Shown: piece by piece, positions 56,675 to 64,000 of the stretch | Numbering within the stretch: the stretch's first letter is position 1 | Layout: every line of letters starts with the position of its first letter | Assembly: GCA_965262425.1 (NCBI GenBank) | Contig: OZ253536.1 | Coordinates: forward strand, 5,208,001 to 5,272,000 | DNA: 64,000 bases | Source: CAZOZZ01 sp965262425 | GTDB taxonomy: Bacteria > Acidobacteriota > Terriglobia > 20CM-2-55-15 | Direction of reading: 5' to 3' | The notes under the pieces: model-generated | The model's input: the letters and a program-made list of their open reading frames with translations, nothing else | What the model was told of the DNA's origin: nothing | Database searches by the model: none | Translations under genes and position numbers: made by a program

Positions 56675-57466
56675 TCGGCGACGGGTAAAACATCAACCCA
56701 TTTCAACGGCAGCGATCCACCTTAAGATCCGGGATTTTCTGTCCGAAGAATGGGGAGCCCCTCAGAGACCACGGTGCTCGCCAAGCCTCAAGGCTTCCCT
56801 CGCAAGCTCGGCGGCTGCGCCGGCCTTGACCCTCGGCTGCGCTCCGCGGTGTCGGCTGGTGTGGGCGATGGGGAACGGGGCCTCCGGCGGGGGCTCCGGG
56901 CACCGGGTGTAGGCGTCCGACCGAAGTGGGTACTGGAATATTCGCCGTCGAACAAAAAAATAAGGTACTTTGTTTCAATTACTTATGTGCGCACAGGCCT
57001 TTGGACTGCCCACAAATTCTGCGGAGGAGGCAGTGTTTCTATGGATGCCATAACGCTGTGCCAATTCACGGCTGCTGGGCAAAAGCTCCCCGCCGCGAAG
57101 CTCGCCGGAAGCGATCAGGAACTCGATTTGCCCGACAAGCTGGTCCACAAGTGGAACGGGAGAGCTCTTCTGAAGGTGGATCTTCATAGTTGTTGGCCGG
57201 TGTGGGGCCAGGGCCGGATTGTACTGCTCAACTGCATTGTGCCACTACGGAAACTGGCACAGGCAATGGTGACTCACGAAGGTCGTGGAACTATCGTCGA
57301 TCAAGAGTTGAAGAAGTTCACACAGTGAACGCACGGTTGAGTCGTGGTTCCTTGTTCCAGTTTCGCCACCCAGGCCGCCATCGGGATCGGGTTCGTCTTG
57401 CTGGTCGTGACCGCCTTTGACGGGATCGCGGTCGATTTCGGTTTGTCGATCGGAAGGAGCGGCTCA

Positions 57467-58582
57467 GTGCCTCACACAGATTACTTTTCCGAAGACTATC
57501 GGACTGCCCGTGACCGCTTTCGTCTCACAGTAGCGAAAGTGGGTGGCCGTCTCGAATCGCTGCCGCTCACAGCGAAGGGTCCCGATGAAGACGATTTAAC
57601 CATCGATATCGGCTGGTTTGGAGCGGAACGTCCCAGTCGGGTGCTGCTTCACTCTTCCGGCTTGCACGGTGTCGAAGCTTTCGCCGGATCCGCGATCCAG
57701 TTGCAGCAGATCGAACACCTCCCAGCAATTGCAGAGGGAACAGCGGTTGTGTTTGTCCATGTGCTCAACCCCTACGGTATGGCCTGGCTCCGACGGTGCA
57801 ACGAGAACAACGTGGATTTGAACAGAAATTTTCTCGCAGACGGCGAAAAGTACGCAGGGCGTCCCGAAGGTTACGATGAACTCTACGACTTTCTGAACCC
57901 GTCGCGGCTGCGATCGATTGATCTCTGTTCCCTCCACGCCGGATGGCTTGTCCTTCGACACGGAATGCCGACCCTCAAAAAGGCGACTGTCGCTGGGCAA
58001 TATGACTACCCAGAAGGACTGTTCTTCGGGGGCAAAGAACTCCAGCAGGGTGCTGAGCTCTATCAGGGCTTTCTCAGACGGAGACTCGGAACAGCCGAAG
58101 AAGTGCTTGCGATCGACGTTCACACCGGGTTGGGCCCATTTGGTGAAGACACGGTGCTCGTGTCGGAAGCGGATTACGACCGATTTCATAAGTTGACAAG
58201 GGATCGAGTCGAGCCGCCCAGCGAGGATGAAGGGAACGTGGCATATCGCATCAGAGGCGGACTTCACGAAATGGTTCCTCTTGTTCTGAATGGGGCCAGA
58301 GTGACGTTCATCGGTCAAGAGTTCGGCACGTACAGTCCGATCCGTGTACTCGGAGCGCTGAGAAAAGAGAATGTCTCTTATCGCAACGGCCAGCGGGATG
58401 CAGGCGGCCCGTATAAGGAAGCTCTCAAGATCGCGTTCTATCCGAACGATTTGCAATGGGAGAAAAATGTGTTGCTTAGAGGGCGGAGGCTATTTGAACA
58501 AGTTATCGGATTGCTCGCCGAGGACGAGCATCCGTCTTTAAGCCAAAGAACGGGGGCTCCGAATGTTGCGAATCTTACCTAA
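57467..58582 (+). CDS. DUF2817-type (M14-like) secreted or cytosolic peptidase
   Basis: The start is GTG 57467, with AAGGAG 9 nt upstream. The protein has 371 residues and the M14-like motifs LLHSSGLHGVEAFAGSAIQL, VLNPYGMAWLRRCNENNVDL, NRNFLA and VLAIDVHTGLGPFGEDTVL, which provide the His, Glu and His-type zinc ligands. This is the DUF2817 family. It overlaps the M24 peptidase gene by 20 nt, suggesting translational coupling and a role in peptide degradation. Confidence 0.88.
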   Translation: MPHTDYFSEDYRTARDRFRLTVAKVGGRLESLPLTAKGPDEDDLTIDIGWFGAERPSRVLLHSSGLHGVEAFAGSAIQLQQIEHLPAIAEGTAVVFVHVLNPYGMAWLRRCNENNVDLNRNFLADGEKYAGRPEGYDELYDFLNPSRLRSIDLCSLHAGWLVLRHGMPTLKKATVAGQYDYPEGLFFGGKELQQGAELYQGFLRRRLGTAEEVLAIDVHTGLGPFGEDTVLVSEADYDRFHKLTRDRVEPPSEDEGNVAYRIRGGLHEMVPLVLNGARVTFIGQEFGTYSPIRVLGALRKENVSYRNGQRDAGGPYKEALKIAFYPNDLQWEKNVLLRGRRLFEQVIGLLAEDEHPSLSQRTGAPNVANLT

Positions 58583-59783
58583 CGAATATCGAAACCGTCT
58601 TGAAGCTCTGCAATCCAGAGTTCGCCAGGCGGAATTGGATGTCTTTGTCGTCTCATCGTCGGACAGCCTGTATTACTTGACTGGGGCAAGTTTCGAACCC
58701 CTGGAGCGTCCATTCTTTCTTCTCGTTTGGCCCTCAGATCCGCCTCGCTTGATTGTCCCCAAGCTCGAAGAACTCCACATAAGGGAAGACAGCCGTCTCC
58801 CTGTCGCCGGTATTGACACGTACTGGGACTACCCTTCTCCAGCTCCCCGACGCTGGGTAGACCGGCTCGAAGCCCGATTAGGCGATGCCCAGCAAGTAGG
58901 TATTGAACCCACGCTTCCTCAGGAGATCGCCGAGCAACTGGATGCTTACACGAAGCGCATGATGCCCTTGGTCGAAGACCTGAGGCTTGTGAAGTCCACG
59001 ACAGAGATCGAGATGATTCGAAGAGCCGCTCAATACGCCGACTTCGCGGTAGAGCGTTTGTTGAGCGCTTCTTACTTTGGGGCAACAGTAGCCGAAGGAT
59101 TTGCCGAGACACGGACCGTCACCTCTCGCATCGTTCGCGAGGTGGATGACTGGCAACCGCTGGCCACGAAAGTGACGATGGCAACGTGGGCGGCACCTCG
59201 GAGCGCAATGCCACATTCAATCCCGGCCCTCGCTGACCAGCTTTGTGAAGGACCGCATGTTGCGTTGGCGCTCACCCGGGTAAACGGATATGCCGCCGAG
59301 TGCGAACGAACCTATTTCACCGCGACGCCATCGGCCAAAATGCACCAGATGTTCGAGGCAATGACGGAGGCACGCAAGATCGCCTTTCGGATGATCCGTC
59401 CAGGCTTGCCGTGCGCTGAACTCGATGCTGCGCTGAACGAGTATCTTCGACAGGAGGGACACGGTGACGAGGACCTGAGCCTCCACCGCACGGGACACGG
59501 ATTCGGCCTGGGAAATCACGAGCCTCCCTGGATCGCAGAGGGTAGCCTGGACCGACTGGCGGAAAACATGGTCATAAGCGTCGAGCCCGGCATCTATTTG
59601 GAAGGATTCGGTGGCGTGCGGCATTCCGACACCGTGCGGGTTACCAAGAATGGTTACGAGTTGCTCACGAAGCATCCCGCGAACCTGGACCGGCTTGTGA
59701 TCCGGGGATGGAAACCCCACGCTCGCCTCAAAGGGAAGCTCGTGTCCAGAGCATTGCAGCTTGGACGGCGGGGTGCAGCCTGA
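58563..59783 (+). CDS. M24-family (Xaa-Pro/creatinase-like) hydrolase
   Basis: The 406-residue protein has an N-terminal creatinase-type domain (FVVSSSDSLYYLTGA) and a pita-bread domain with HRTGHGFGLGNHEPPW and VISVEPGIYLEGFGGVRHSD. The first metal-ligand region reads NGYAAECERTYF instead of D..D, and the last reads RHSDTV instead of R.EDTV, so one or two metal ligands are altered. It may have a changed metal requirement or creatinase-like mechanism. It is coupled to the DUF2817 gene. Confidence 0.85.
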   Translation: MLRILPNEYRNRLEALQSRVRQAELDVFVVSSSDSLYYLTGASFEPLERPFFLLVWPSDPPRLIVPKLEELHIREDSRLPVAGIDTYWDYPSPAPRRWVDRLEARLGDAQQVGIEPTLPQEIAEQLDAYTKRMMPLVEDLRLVKSTTEIEMIRRAAQYADFAVERLLSASYFGATVAEGFAETRTVTSRIVREVDDWQPLATKVTMATWAAPRSAMPHSIPALADQLCEGPHVALALTRVNGYAAECERTYFTATPSAKMHQMFEAMTEARKIAFRMIRPGLPCAELDAALNEYLRQEGHGDEDLSLHRTGHGFGLGNHEPPWIAEGSLDRLAENMVISVEPGIYLEGFGGVRHSDTVRVTKNGYELLTKHPANLDRLVIRGWKPHARLKGKLVSRALQLGRRGAA

Positions 59784-60319
59784 GCTTGTGCGGGGTCTCT
59801 ACGTCGATCAACTATGAGTTGTGGACACTCGCGTCGGCCCGAACCGAACATCGTCAACAATGCGGGTTCAGCAGGGGGATCATGCTTAGAAACACTTCCC
59901 GAGGACCTCAAAACAACGTCTTCGAAGATCCACATGACTGTATAGCTTGCTAGCGTTGATGTGAAGAAAACGAGCCATCGCATCCGGTCTTTCGAATGGC
60001 ACCGGTCCGGTTATGCGGTTAGAACTAAGCCGCAGGCGCTCGGACGCTACATGTGTGATATTGTGCAGTTGATTCGAGGATGAAAGTGTTTGCCACTCAG
60101 GGAAAATGTTGCTGGACTGATGGATCGCGCTTTGAAGGTAAATCCTCATTAGAAAAGGGTTAAAATTGAAAACCCATAGGGGTTGGCCCGCATCCTCCTA
60201 AACCCGCCTGCGGCTCACTTCAAACCGTTCTATCCGACATGCCCCGGAATCATTTTATTTTGCTGTCGGTGCCGGACCATCTCCGATAGAAACCTAGCGT
60301 TATACGACCATGTGACTGT
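59784..60319. other. Intergenic region before the kinase
   Basis: I see no convincing gene here. The composition is mixed, and the end leads into ATGTGACTG and the kinase promoter. Confidence 0.45.
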
Positions 60320-60352
60320 TTGATTCCTGTTAACCCCCTTATGTAGTTTCAT
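60320..60352 (+). promoter_or_regulatory. Kinase promoter module (TTGATT-N21-TTTCAT)
   Basis: TTGATT 60320-60325, TTTCAT 60347-60352. The GTG start is 6 nt after the -10-like box, as at 38861 and 53454. ATGTGACTG precedes the module, as at 35740. Confidence 0.5.
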
Positions 60353-60358
60353 GTACGG

Positions 60359-61513
60359 GTGATTCAGCCCGGTTCCAAGCTCTCACGCTATGAAGTCGTT
60401 TCTGCCCTCGGCAAGGGTGGCATGGGTGAGGTGTGGCGTGCGCGAGACTCCAAGCTCGGGCGTGAAGTCGCTATCAAGACTCTGCCCGAAGAGTTTGCCA
60501 AGGACGAAGAACGACTGGCCCGGTTTGAACGTGAAGCGAAGCTGCTGGCATCGTTAAACCACCCGAACATCGCCACGATCCACGGCCTCGAAGAAGACAA
60601 CGGCACACGCTTCCTGGTCCTCGAACTCGTCGAAGGCGACACCCTGGCCGACCGGCTCAAGCGTGGTGCGATCCCTGTCGAAGAGTCCCTCAAACTCGCG
60701 CTCCAGATTGCTGAAGCCTTCGAAGCAGCGCACGAAAAGGGTGTAATTCACCGGGATCTCAAACCCGCCAACATCAAGGTCACTCCCGAGGGCAAGGTGA
60801 AGGTGCTGGACTTCGGATTGGCGAAGGCGTTCGCAGGGGATGGGCCAGATGTGAACCTGTCTCAGTCACCGACCTTGAGCATGCAGGCAACGCAGCAGGG
60901 CGTGATTCTCGGGACTGCGGCGTACATGAGCCCAGAGCAGGCACGTGGGCAGGAAGTCGATAAGCGGGCCGACATCTGGGCGTTCGGTGTGGTGCTGTTC
61001 GAGATGCTCACGGGACGGGGAACGTTCGACGGAGGCACGGTTTCGGATGTGTTGGCAGGTGTCCTGGCGAAGGAACCACAATGGAACACGCTGCCACTCA
61101 ACTTGCATCCCAGAATCAGGTTGCTTCTCGAACGCTGTGTGGAGAAGGATTCCAAAGACCGATACGGTGATATCTCCGACGCCCGAGTGGATGTTCAGAA
61201 AGTGCTGGCCGATGCCGGTGGCGTGATAGTCGAGCCGGTTGCCGACCTTGATCAGGCACCGCCGAGACCGATGCTGAGGTGGATCGTGGCGACCGCTGTG
61301 CTCAGCGTGTTCGTCGCGAGCCTCGCCGTCTGGGGGTGGCTGCGTCCGGGGACTCCCGGCGTGACACGCCTGACGGTGATGGTCCCGGACGGGACCTACA
61401 TGGATTCTCTTCGTCCCGTCCTCTCGCCCGACGGCCGCATGCTGGCCTTCATGGCCGCCGTCGACGGACCGACAATCAATTTTTTCTTTCACATTCGCCT
61501 CCCGCCGAAGTAA
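60359..61513 (+). CDS. Ser/Thr protein kinase with truncated sensor domain
   Basis: The 384-residue protein starts at GTG 60359. The kinase domain is complete: GKGGMG, VAIK, HRDLKPAN, DFG and YMSPEQ (APE-type Glu present). A membrane segment (WIVATAVLSVFVASLAVWGW) follows, and the TolB-like part stops after 60 residues with an odd tail NFFFHIRLPPK. Relatives have several hundred more residues, so the sensor domain is lost while kinase and membrane anchor remain. It may still be an active, unregulated kinase. The truncation coincides with the A+T-rich segment that carries the SLATT gene. Confidence 0.88.
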   Translation: MIQPGSKLSRYEVVSALGKGGMGEVWRARDSKLGREVAIKTLPEEFAKDEERLARFEREAKLLASLNHPNIATIHGLEEDNGTRFLVLELVEGDTLADRLKRGAIPVEESLKLALQIAEAFEAAHEKGVIHRDLKPANIKVTPEGKVKVLDFGLAKAFAGDGPDVNLSQSPTLSMQATQQGVILGTAAYMSPEQARGQEVDKRADIWAFGVVLFEMLTGRGTFDGGTVSDVLAGVLAKEPQWNTLPLNLHPRIRLLLERCVEKDSKDRYGDISDARVDVQKVLADAGGVIVEPVADLDQAPPRPMLRWIVATAVLSVFVASLAVWGWLRPGTPGVTRLTVMVPDGTYMDSLRPVLSPDGRMLAFMAAVDGPTINFFFHIRLPPK

Positions 61514-61587
61514 AGAAGCGTTAGGCGTCCTGATTAACGTACAAAGAGAACAATTAACGACCAGTTCAGAACGAATTGGAGACAAGT

Positions 61588-62031
61588 ATGGATGTCAATG
61601 CAGATCTGGATCTAGTCAAGTCAGACCTCGACCAACGGATTAATCGAACTAACTCTCGCAGACAACGAGATAAGCGCAAGGCCGCGTTTGTTGCTGTCTA
61701 TACAGGCGTTGTTTCGGCGATCACCACGATTTGTATTGGCATTGTGACGTTTCTGCCTAGCGAGTGGTCCAATCTGTTTGGAATTGCATCTCTTCTCACA
61801 AGCACATCACTCACAGTCGTGGCTGCATGGGATGGAATTTTTGGCCACAAGCGCCTTTGGATTAACGCTCAAAGCACCCTGAACGCTTTTAAAGGCCTCA
61901 GGTACGACATCAAGCACGTTGAGGCCACATCGGCAAGTGGCGTTCCTCAAGAAACAATCAACGATATCTATCGATCTTATAAGAATATTTTGGAGGAATC
62001 GCATCAGAAGTGGATGAATCTCCGAGAATAG
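61588..62031 (+). CDS. SLATT-like two-helix membrane protein
   Basis: The 147-residue protein has an N-terminal charged helix (QRINRTNSRRQRDKRKAAF), two membrane helices (VAVYTGVVSAITTICIGIV and LFGIASLLTSTSLTVVAAW), then a helical tail starting LWINAQSTLNAFKGLRYDI. This matches the SLATT/DUF4231 layout, proposed as a pore-forming effector in nucleotide-activated conflict systems. No cyclase, SLOG or SAVED partner is visible nearby. GGAG lies 7 nt upstream. The region is visibly A+T-richer than its surroundings, suggesting acquisition. Confidence 0.65.
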   Translation: MDVNADLDLVKSDLDQRINRTNSRRQRDKRKAAFVAVYTGVVSAITTICIGIVTFLPSEWSNLFGIASLLTSTSLTVVAAWDGIFGHKRLWINAQSTLNAFKGLRYDIKHVEATSASGVPQETINDIYRSYKNILEESHQKWMNLRE

Positions 62032-62579
62032 TCCGACGGCCGTTCTTACTTGTTCAATCGACCTCGTCTCGGTAATCTCGTTTGGCCATTGAAGGCGGAT
62101 GACCAGATCGGCCTAGCCGAACCACTTCGACGGCGCGTCAAGAAATCAGTCCGTCCTTGCTCCCGCCGAAGTAGTACTCCCGGCGACCGCAGAGAGACTC
62201 CCAACGATGCGTCCAGATGCGTGTTTCTGGTGGCTGTTGGCACTCGCCGCGGCGGTGTCCTTCCCCGGACGCACACCGCCGATCCTGGCAGCCACAGCGG
62301 TCGGGGTCCGGGGCAGCATTGACCCATGCGAGGTCGGTTCGGATGCGCTCGAAATCAGGGCGGGTGCGAGGCATGGAGACAAGTATACCGAGGCCGGTTC
62401 ACTTCTCCGAGTAGGCGGTTATACGACCGGGTGGCTCCGCTGCTGGTCAAACGAGCGTTCCTAAACACAAGGCGACTTATAGTTACTAATCCGCCCGACG
62501 CCGCACCTCAATGCAAAGCCTCCAAATTGTTTCTACCCGCTTCAATATTTCGCTTGCCCCCCGGCGTAGACTCAGGGAG
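62032..62579. other. Intergenic region with a doubtful small minus-strand ORF
   Basis: A minus-strand frame (62138-62374) has several Cys residues (RCGCQDRRC) but no ribosome site or recognised domain, so I do not call it. CTCCCGCCGAAGTA at 62161 repeats the end of the kinase at 61499. Confidence 0.4.
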
Positions 62580-62605
62580 TATATAGTTCGATATCGAACT
62601 ATATA
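62580..62605 (+). promoter_or_regulatory. 26-bp perfect palindromic operator before the MarR gene
   Basis: The half-site TATATAGTTCGAT is followed by its exact complement. It ends 11 nt before ATG 62617. A perfect dyad directly before a MarR gene is a strong candidate for its autorepression. Confidence 0.75.
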
Positions 62606-62616
62606 GAGAGTAAGGC

Positions 62617-63069
62617 ATGCCTACGCATTTCAAGGGAAACGCGGCCCACGTTTTGGCGCTGGACACCTTTATCAAGTTTGCCAGGGCCCATGGCACTTTG
62701 GTCCAGAATTTGGACCGGTTTTCGGCTTTTGAGGACCTGACACCGACCCAGTTCGGCACCCTGGAGGCCCTGTACCACTTGGGGCCGTCCACACCGAAGG
62801 TTCTTAATGAAAAGCTGCTGACCAGCAAGGCTAATATGACCACGGTGCTGGAAAACCTTGAAAAGCAGGGCTACATACGGCGGGAAAAGTCGAAAGCAGA
62901 CGGCCGCTCGGTGACCATCCACCTGTCGCCGGAGGGCCGAAAGATCATCAAACGTATTTTTCCAAAGCATGCCGTTCGGATTTCAGACTTGTTTGGGGTC
63001 TTGACCCCCGTCGAGCAGAAGCAACTTGGAAAACTTTGCAAAAAGCTGGGCCTGGCCCACAGAAGGTAA
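62617..63069 (+). CDS. MarR-family transcriptional regulator
   Basis: The 150-residue protein has the MarR winged helix (LTPTQFGTLEALYHLGPSTP, LNEKLLTSKANMTTVLENLE, GYIRREKSKADGRSVTIHLS). No redox-sensing Cys appears in the N-terminal part, so a ligand-responsive type is more likely than OhrR. It is followed after 4 nt by the DUF5916 gene, so the two form an operon that the regulator probably controls. Confidence 0.93.
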   Translation: MPTHFKGNAAHVLALDTFIKFARAHGTLVQNLDRFSAFEDLTPTQFGTLEALYHLGPSTPKVLNEKLLTSKANMTTVLENLEKQGYIRREKSKADGRSVTIHLSPEGRKIIKRIFPKHAVRISDLFGVLTPVEQKQLGKLCKKLGLAHRR

Positions 63070-63073
63070 CAGT

Positions 63074-64000
63074 GTGATCCTGATGGTCCGCGGTTGGAGC
63101 GTGGTGTGCTGCGTGGCGTTGTGGTCTGCGGTTCTCTTGCCACCCTCCTGGGCCGGCCAGGCGGTGGCTCCGCCGGCCACCTCGATCGTTGTCGAAGAGC
63201 CAGGCACGACAGCTGCCGCGCCCCAAGCCACCCTCGTGCGTGGCGCTGACGGGGCCGTGACACTCCGCGCGGTCCGTCTCACCGATCCCCTCCGCATCGA
63301 CGGGCAGTTGGATGAAGCGCTCTATATCACCGTACCGTCGATGACAGGCTTCGTGCAGATCGAACCGCAGGAGGGCATGCCCGCGACGGAGCAGACCGAG
63401 GTCTGGGTGGCCTACGACCGCGACAACCTCTACGTGTCGTTCCGAGCCTGGGAAAGCCGGCCCGACCTGATCGTGGCGAAGGAAATGCGCCGCGACAACA
63501 GTAGCATATGGTCAGGGGACAACAACGTCGCGTTTGTGCTCGACACGTTCTTCGACCGGCGCAACGGCTTCGAGTTTACGATCAATTCGATTGGTGGGCG
63601 CCAGGACGCGCAGATGTCGAACGAGCGCAACTGGAACGGCGATTGGAACACCGTGTGGAATGTGCAAACCGGACGATTCGACGGAGGCTGGACCGTTGAA
63701 GCGGCCATCCCCTTCAAGTCGCTTCGCTATCGGCCGGGCCAGGACCAGACGTGGGGGTTCAACGCGATGCGGACGAGCCGTTGGAAGAACGAGCTGTCGT
63801 TCTTGACCCCGACGCCAAAAGCGATGGGGCAGCGCGGACTGCACCAGGTGTCGCTCGCGGCTCCCCTGACGGGCCTGACCGTGCCCGCCGGATCGCGCAA
63901 CCTCGAGGTCAAGCCGTACGTGGTTTCGAACGCCAGCACCGCCCGAGGCTCGACCGGGTCGCTCGCCAACGACATTACCGCTGATGTCGGCCTGGACGTG
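63074..64000 (+). CDS. DUF5916 outer-membrane protein (3' end outside window)
   Basis: From GTG 63074 (ATG 63083 is in frame) the signal peptide reads VVCCVALWSAVLLPPSWAGQ. The CBM9-like domain contains LRIDGQLDEALY, EVWVAYDRDNLYVSFRA, SGDNNVAFVLDTFFDRRNGF and WTVEAAIPFKSLRY, then NLEVKPYVVSN leads into the barrel. 309 codons are visible without a stop, and the frame is intact so far. It is the intact counterpart of the broken gene at 4361 and is coupled to MarR. Confidence 0.9.
   Translation, partial: MILMVRGWSVVCCVALWSAVLLPPSWAGQAVAPPATSIVVEEPGTTAAAPQATLVRGADGAVTLRAVRLTDPLRIDGQLDEALYITVPSMTGFVQIEPQEGMPATEQTEVWVAYDRDNLYVSFRAWESRPDLIVAKEMRRDNSSIWSGDNNVAFVLDTFFDRRNGFEFTINSIGGRQDAQMSNERNWNGDWNTVWNVQTGRFDGGWTVEAAIPFKSLRYRPGQDQTWGFNAMRTSRWKNELSFLTPTPKAMGQRGLHQVSLAAPLTGLTVPAGSRNLEVKPYVVSNASTARGSTGSLANDITADVGLDV

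Larger units (their letters stand above)
55240..56764 (+). mobile_element. IS3-family insertion sequence nested in MITE copy 5
   Basis: The 1525-bp element has ends TGAGGTGCTCCCCAAAATTC and, inverted, TGAGGGGCTCCCCATTCTTC. A 3-bp duplication GAG (55237-55239, 56765-56767) is present. It encodes OrfA and OrfB and has an unusually long 280-bp noncoding tail. Confidence 0.92.
55187..57031 (-). mobile_element. MITE family A, copy 5, split by an IS3 element
   Basis: The outer ends match the other MITEs and are flanked by AGTGTTTC (55179-55186, 57032-57039). The element is interrupted at 55240-56764 by an IS3-family insertion. Removing that leaves a 317-bp element. Confidence 0.92.
54435..57187 (-). 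pseudogene. GntR-family regulator split by MITE copy 5 carrying a nested IS3 element
   Basis: The start is ATG 57187. The first 52 codons contain the GntR winged helix (VPLVDQLVGQIEFLIASGEL, LLPSSRELAQRYGIHRNT). The element follows, and the gene resumes as AGNAYKILKERGWVDSRLGA and runs to 54435. Removing the insert and one AGTGTTTC gives a 299-residue protein. Its C-terminal part (LVVSADAGLRQILDDELERS, VAVVCAPG-like) resembles a periplasmic-binding/receiver-like effector domain rather than a classical FadR or aminotransferase domain. It probably regulated the divergent peptidase genes at 57467. Confidence 0.85.

Noticed and set aside
56750..57328. Open frame at 56750-57328 as a gene
   Set aside because: It runs through the MITE end and antisense to the GntR start, with no domain.
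61519..61526. GTTAGGC as an integron attC core next to the SLATT gene
   Set aside because: No matching RYYYAAC arm or second site was found, so a cassette is not supported.
1..64000. CRISPR arrays, tRNA or rRNA genes
   Set aside because: No regularly spaced repeats, tRNA-like cloverleaf or rRNA sequence was noticed. Short tRNAs could be missed without a covariance search.

Overview
The window looks like a chromosome segment from an Acidobacteriota-like bacterium with about 60% G+C. The evidence is the mix of gene families: PknB-type Ser/Thr kinases fused to TolB-like propellers, an ADOP/MacB-type permease, two DUF5916 (CBM9-like plus outer-membrane barrel) proteins, an Oar-like TonB-dependent receptor and a Planctomycete-type cytochrome c/ankyrin protein. 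This assignment is inferred from gene content only. I saw no rRNA, tRNA or CRISPR array.

The dominant theme is mobile DNA and gene decay. I find two inverted copies of a 2402-bp two-gene DDE element (1935-4336, 33335-35736), an IS1380-type element (5709-7461), an IS1182-type element (13661-15148), two direct copies of an IS256-type element (45729-47169, 50529-51969), an IS3-type element (55240-56764), an IS30 remnant (53596-54050), five copies of a 317-bp non-coding MITE with perfect 8-bp target duplications, and a second group of inverted-repeat elements ending in CTAG. These interrupt a DUF5916 gene, a lipoprotein, an amidase, a carboxypeptidase-regulatory-like protein and a GntR regulator; in each case removing the insert plus one target copy restores the frame (the DUF5916 gene also has a nonsense codon). 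Kinase 5' stubs, an ADOP fragment, a frameshifted PspC gene and an unidentified gene are also broken.

Layout. 1-8.3 kb: kinase (runs off the left edge), insertion element, disrupted DUF5916 gene. 8.4-13.7 kb: MITE, maleate isomerase/decarboxylase-like enzyme, unknown protein, disrupted lipoprotein, permease and kinase remnants, PspC relic, HigBA toxin-antitoxin. 13.7-24.9 kb: IS1182, a secreted protein with three internal repeats, NHL-repeat lipoprotein, small secreted protein, hydantoinase-type amidohydrolase, MscS channel, phenylalanine/histidine ammonia-lyase family enzyme, metallo-beta-lactamase-fold protein. 25-33.3 kb: cytochrome c/ankyrin/toroid protein, two-part YeeE/YedE transporter, Asp-box protein, TonB receptor. 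33.3-45.2 kb: second insertion element, disrupted amidase, large globin/GAF/PAS hybrid histidine kinase, VapBC, Tat-exported histone-deacetylase-like enzyme. 45.7-57.2 kb: IS256 copies, carboxypeptidase-regulatory-like protein, small envelope proteins, kinase stubs, GntR gene split by nested elements. 57.3-64 kb: DUF2817 and M24 peptidases, kinase with a truncated sensor, SLATT membrane protein, MarR-DUF5916 operon (runs off the right edge).

A second theme is regulatory. A promoter-like module (TTGATT, 21 bp, TANNAT-like box, often also readable as TTGACC-N17) recurs before every kinase or kinase stub and before a few other genes. Three kinase starts lie exactly 6 nt after the -10-like box, which predicts leaderless mRNAs. 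Both copies of the 2402-bp element end exactly 12 bp upstream of this module.
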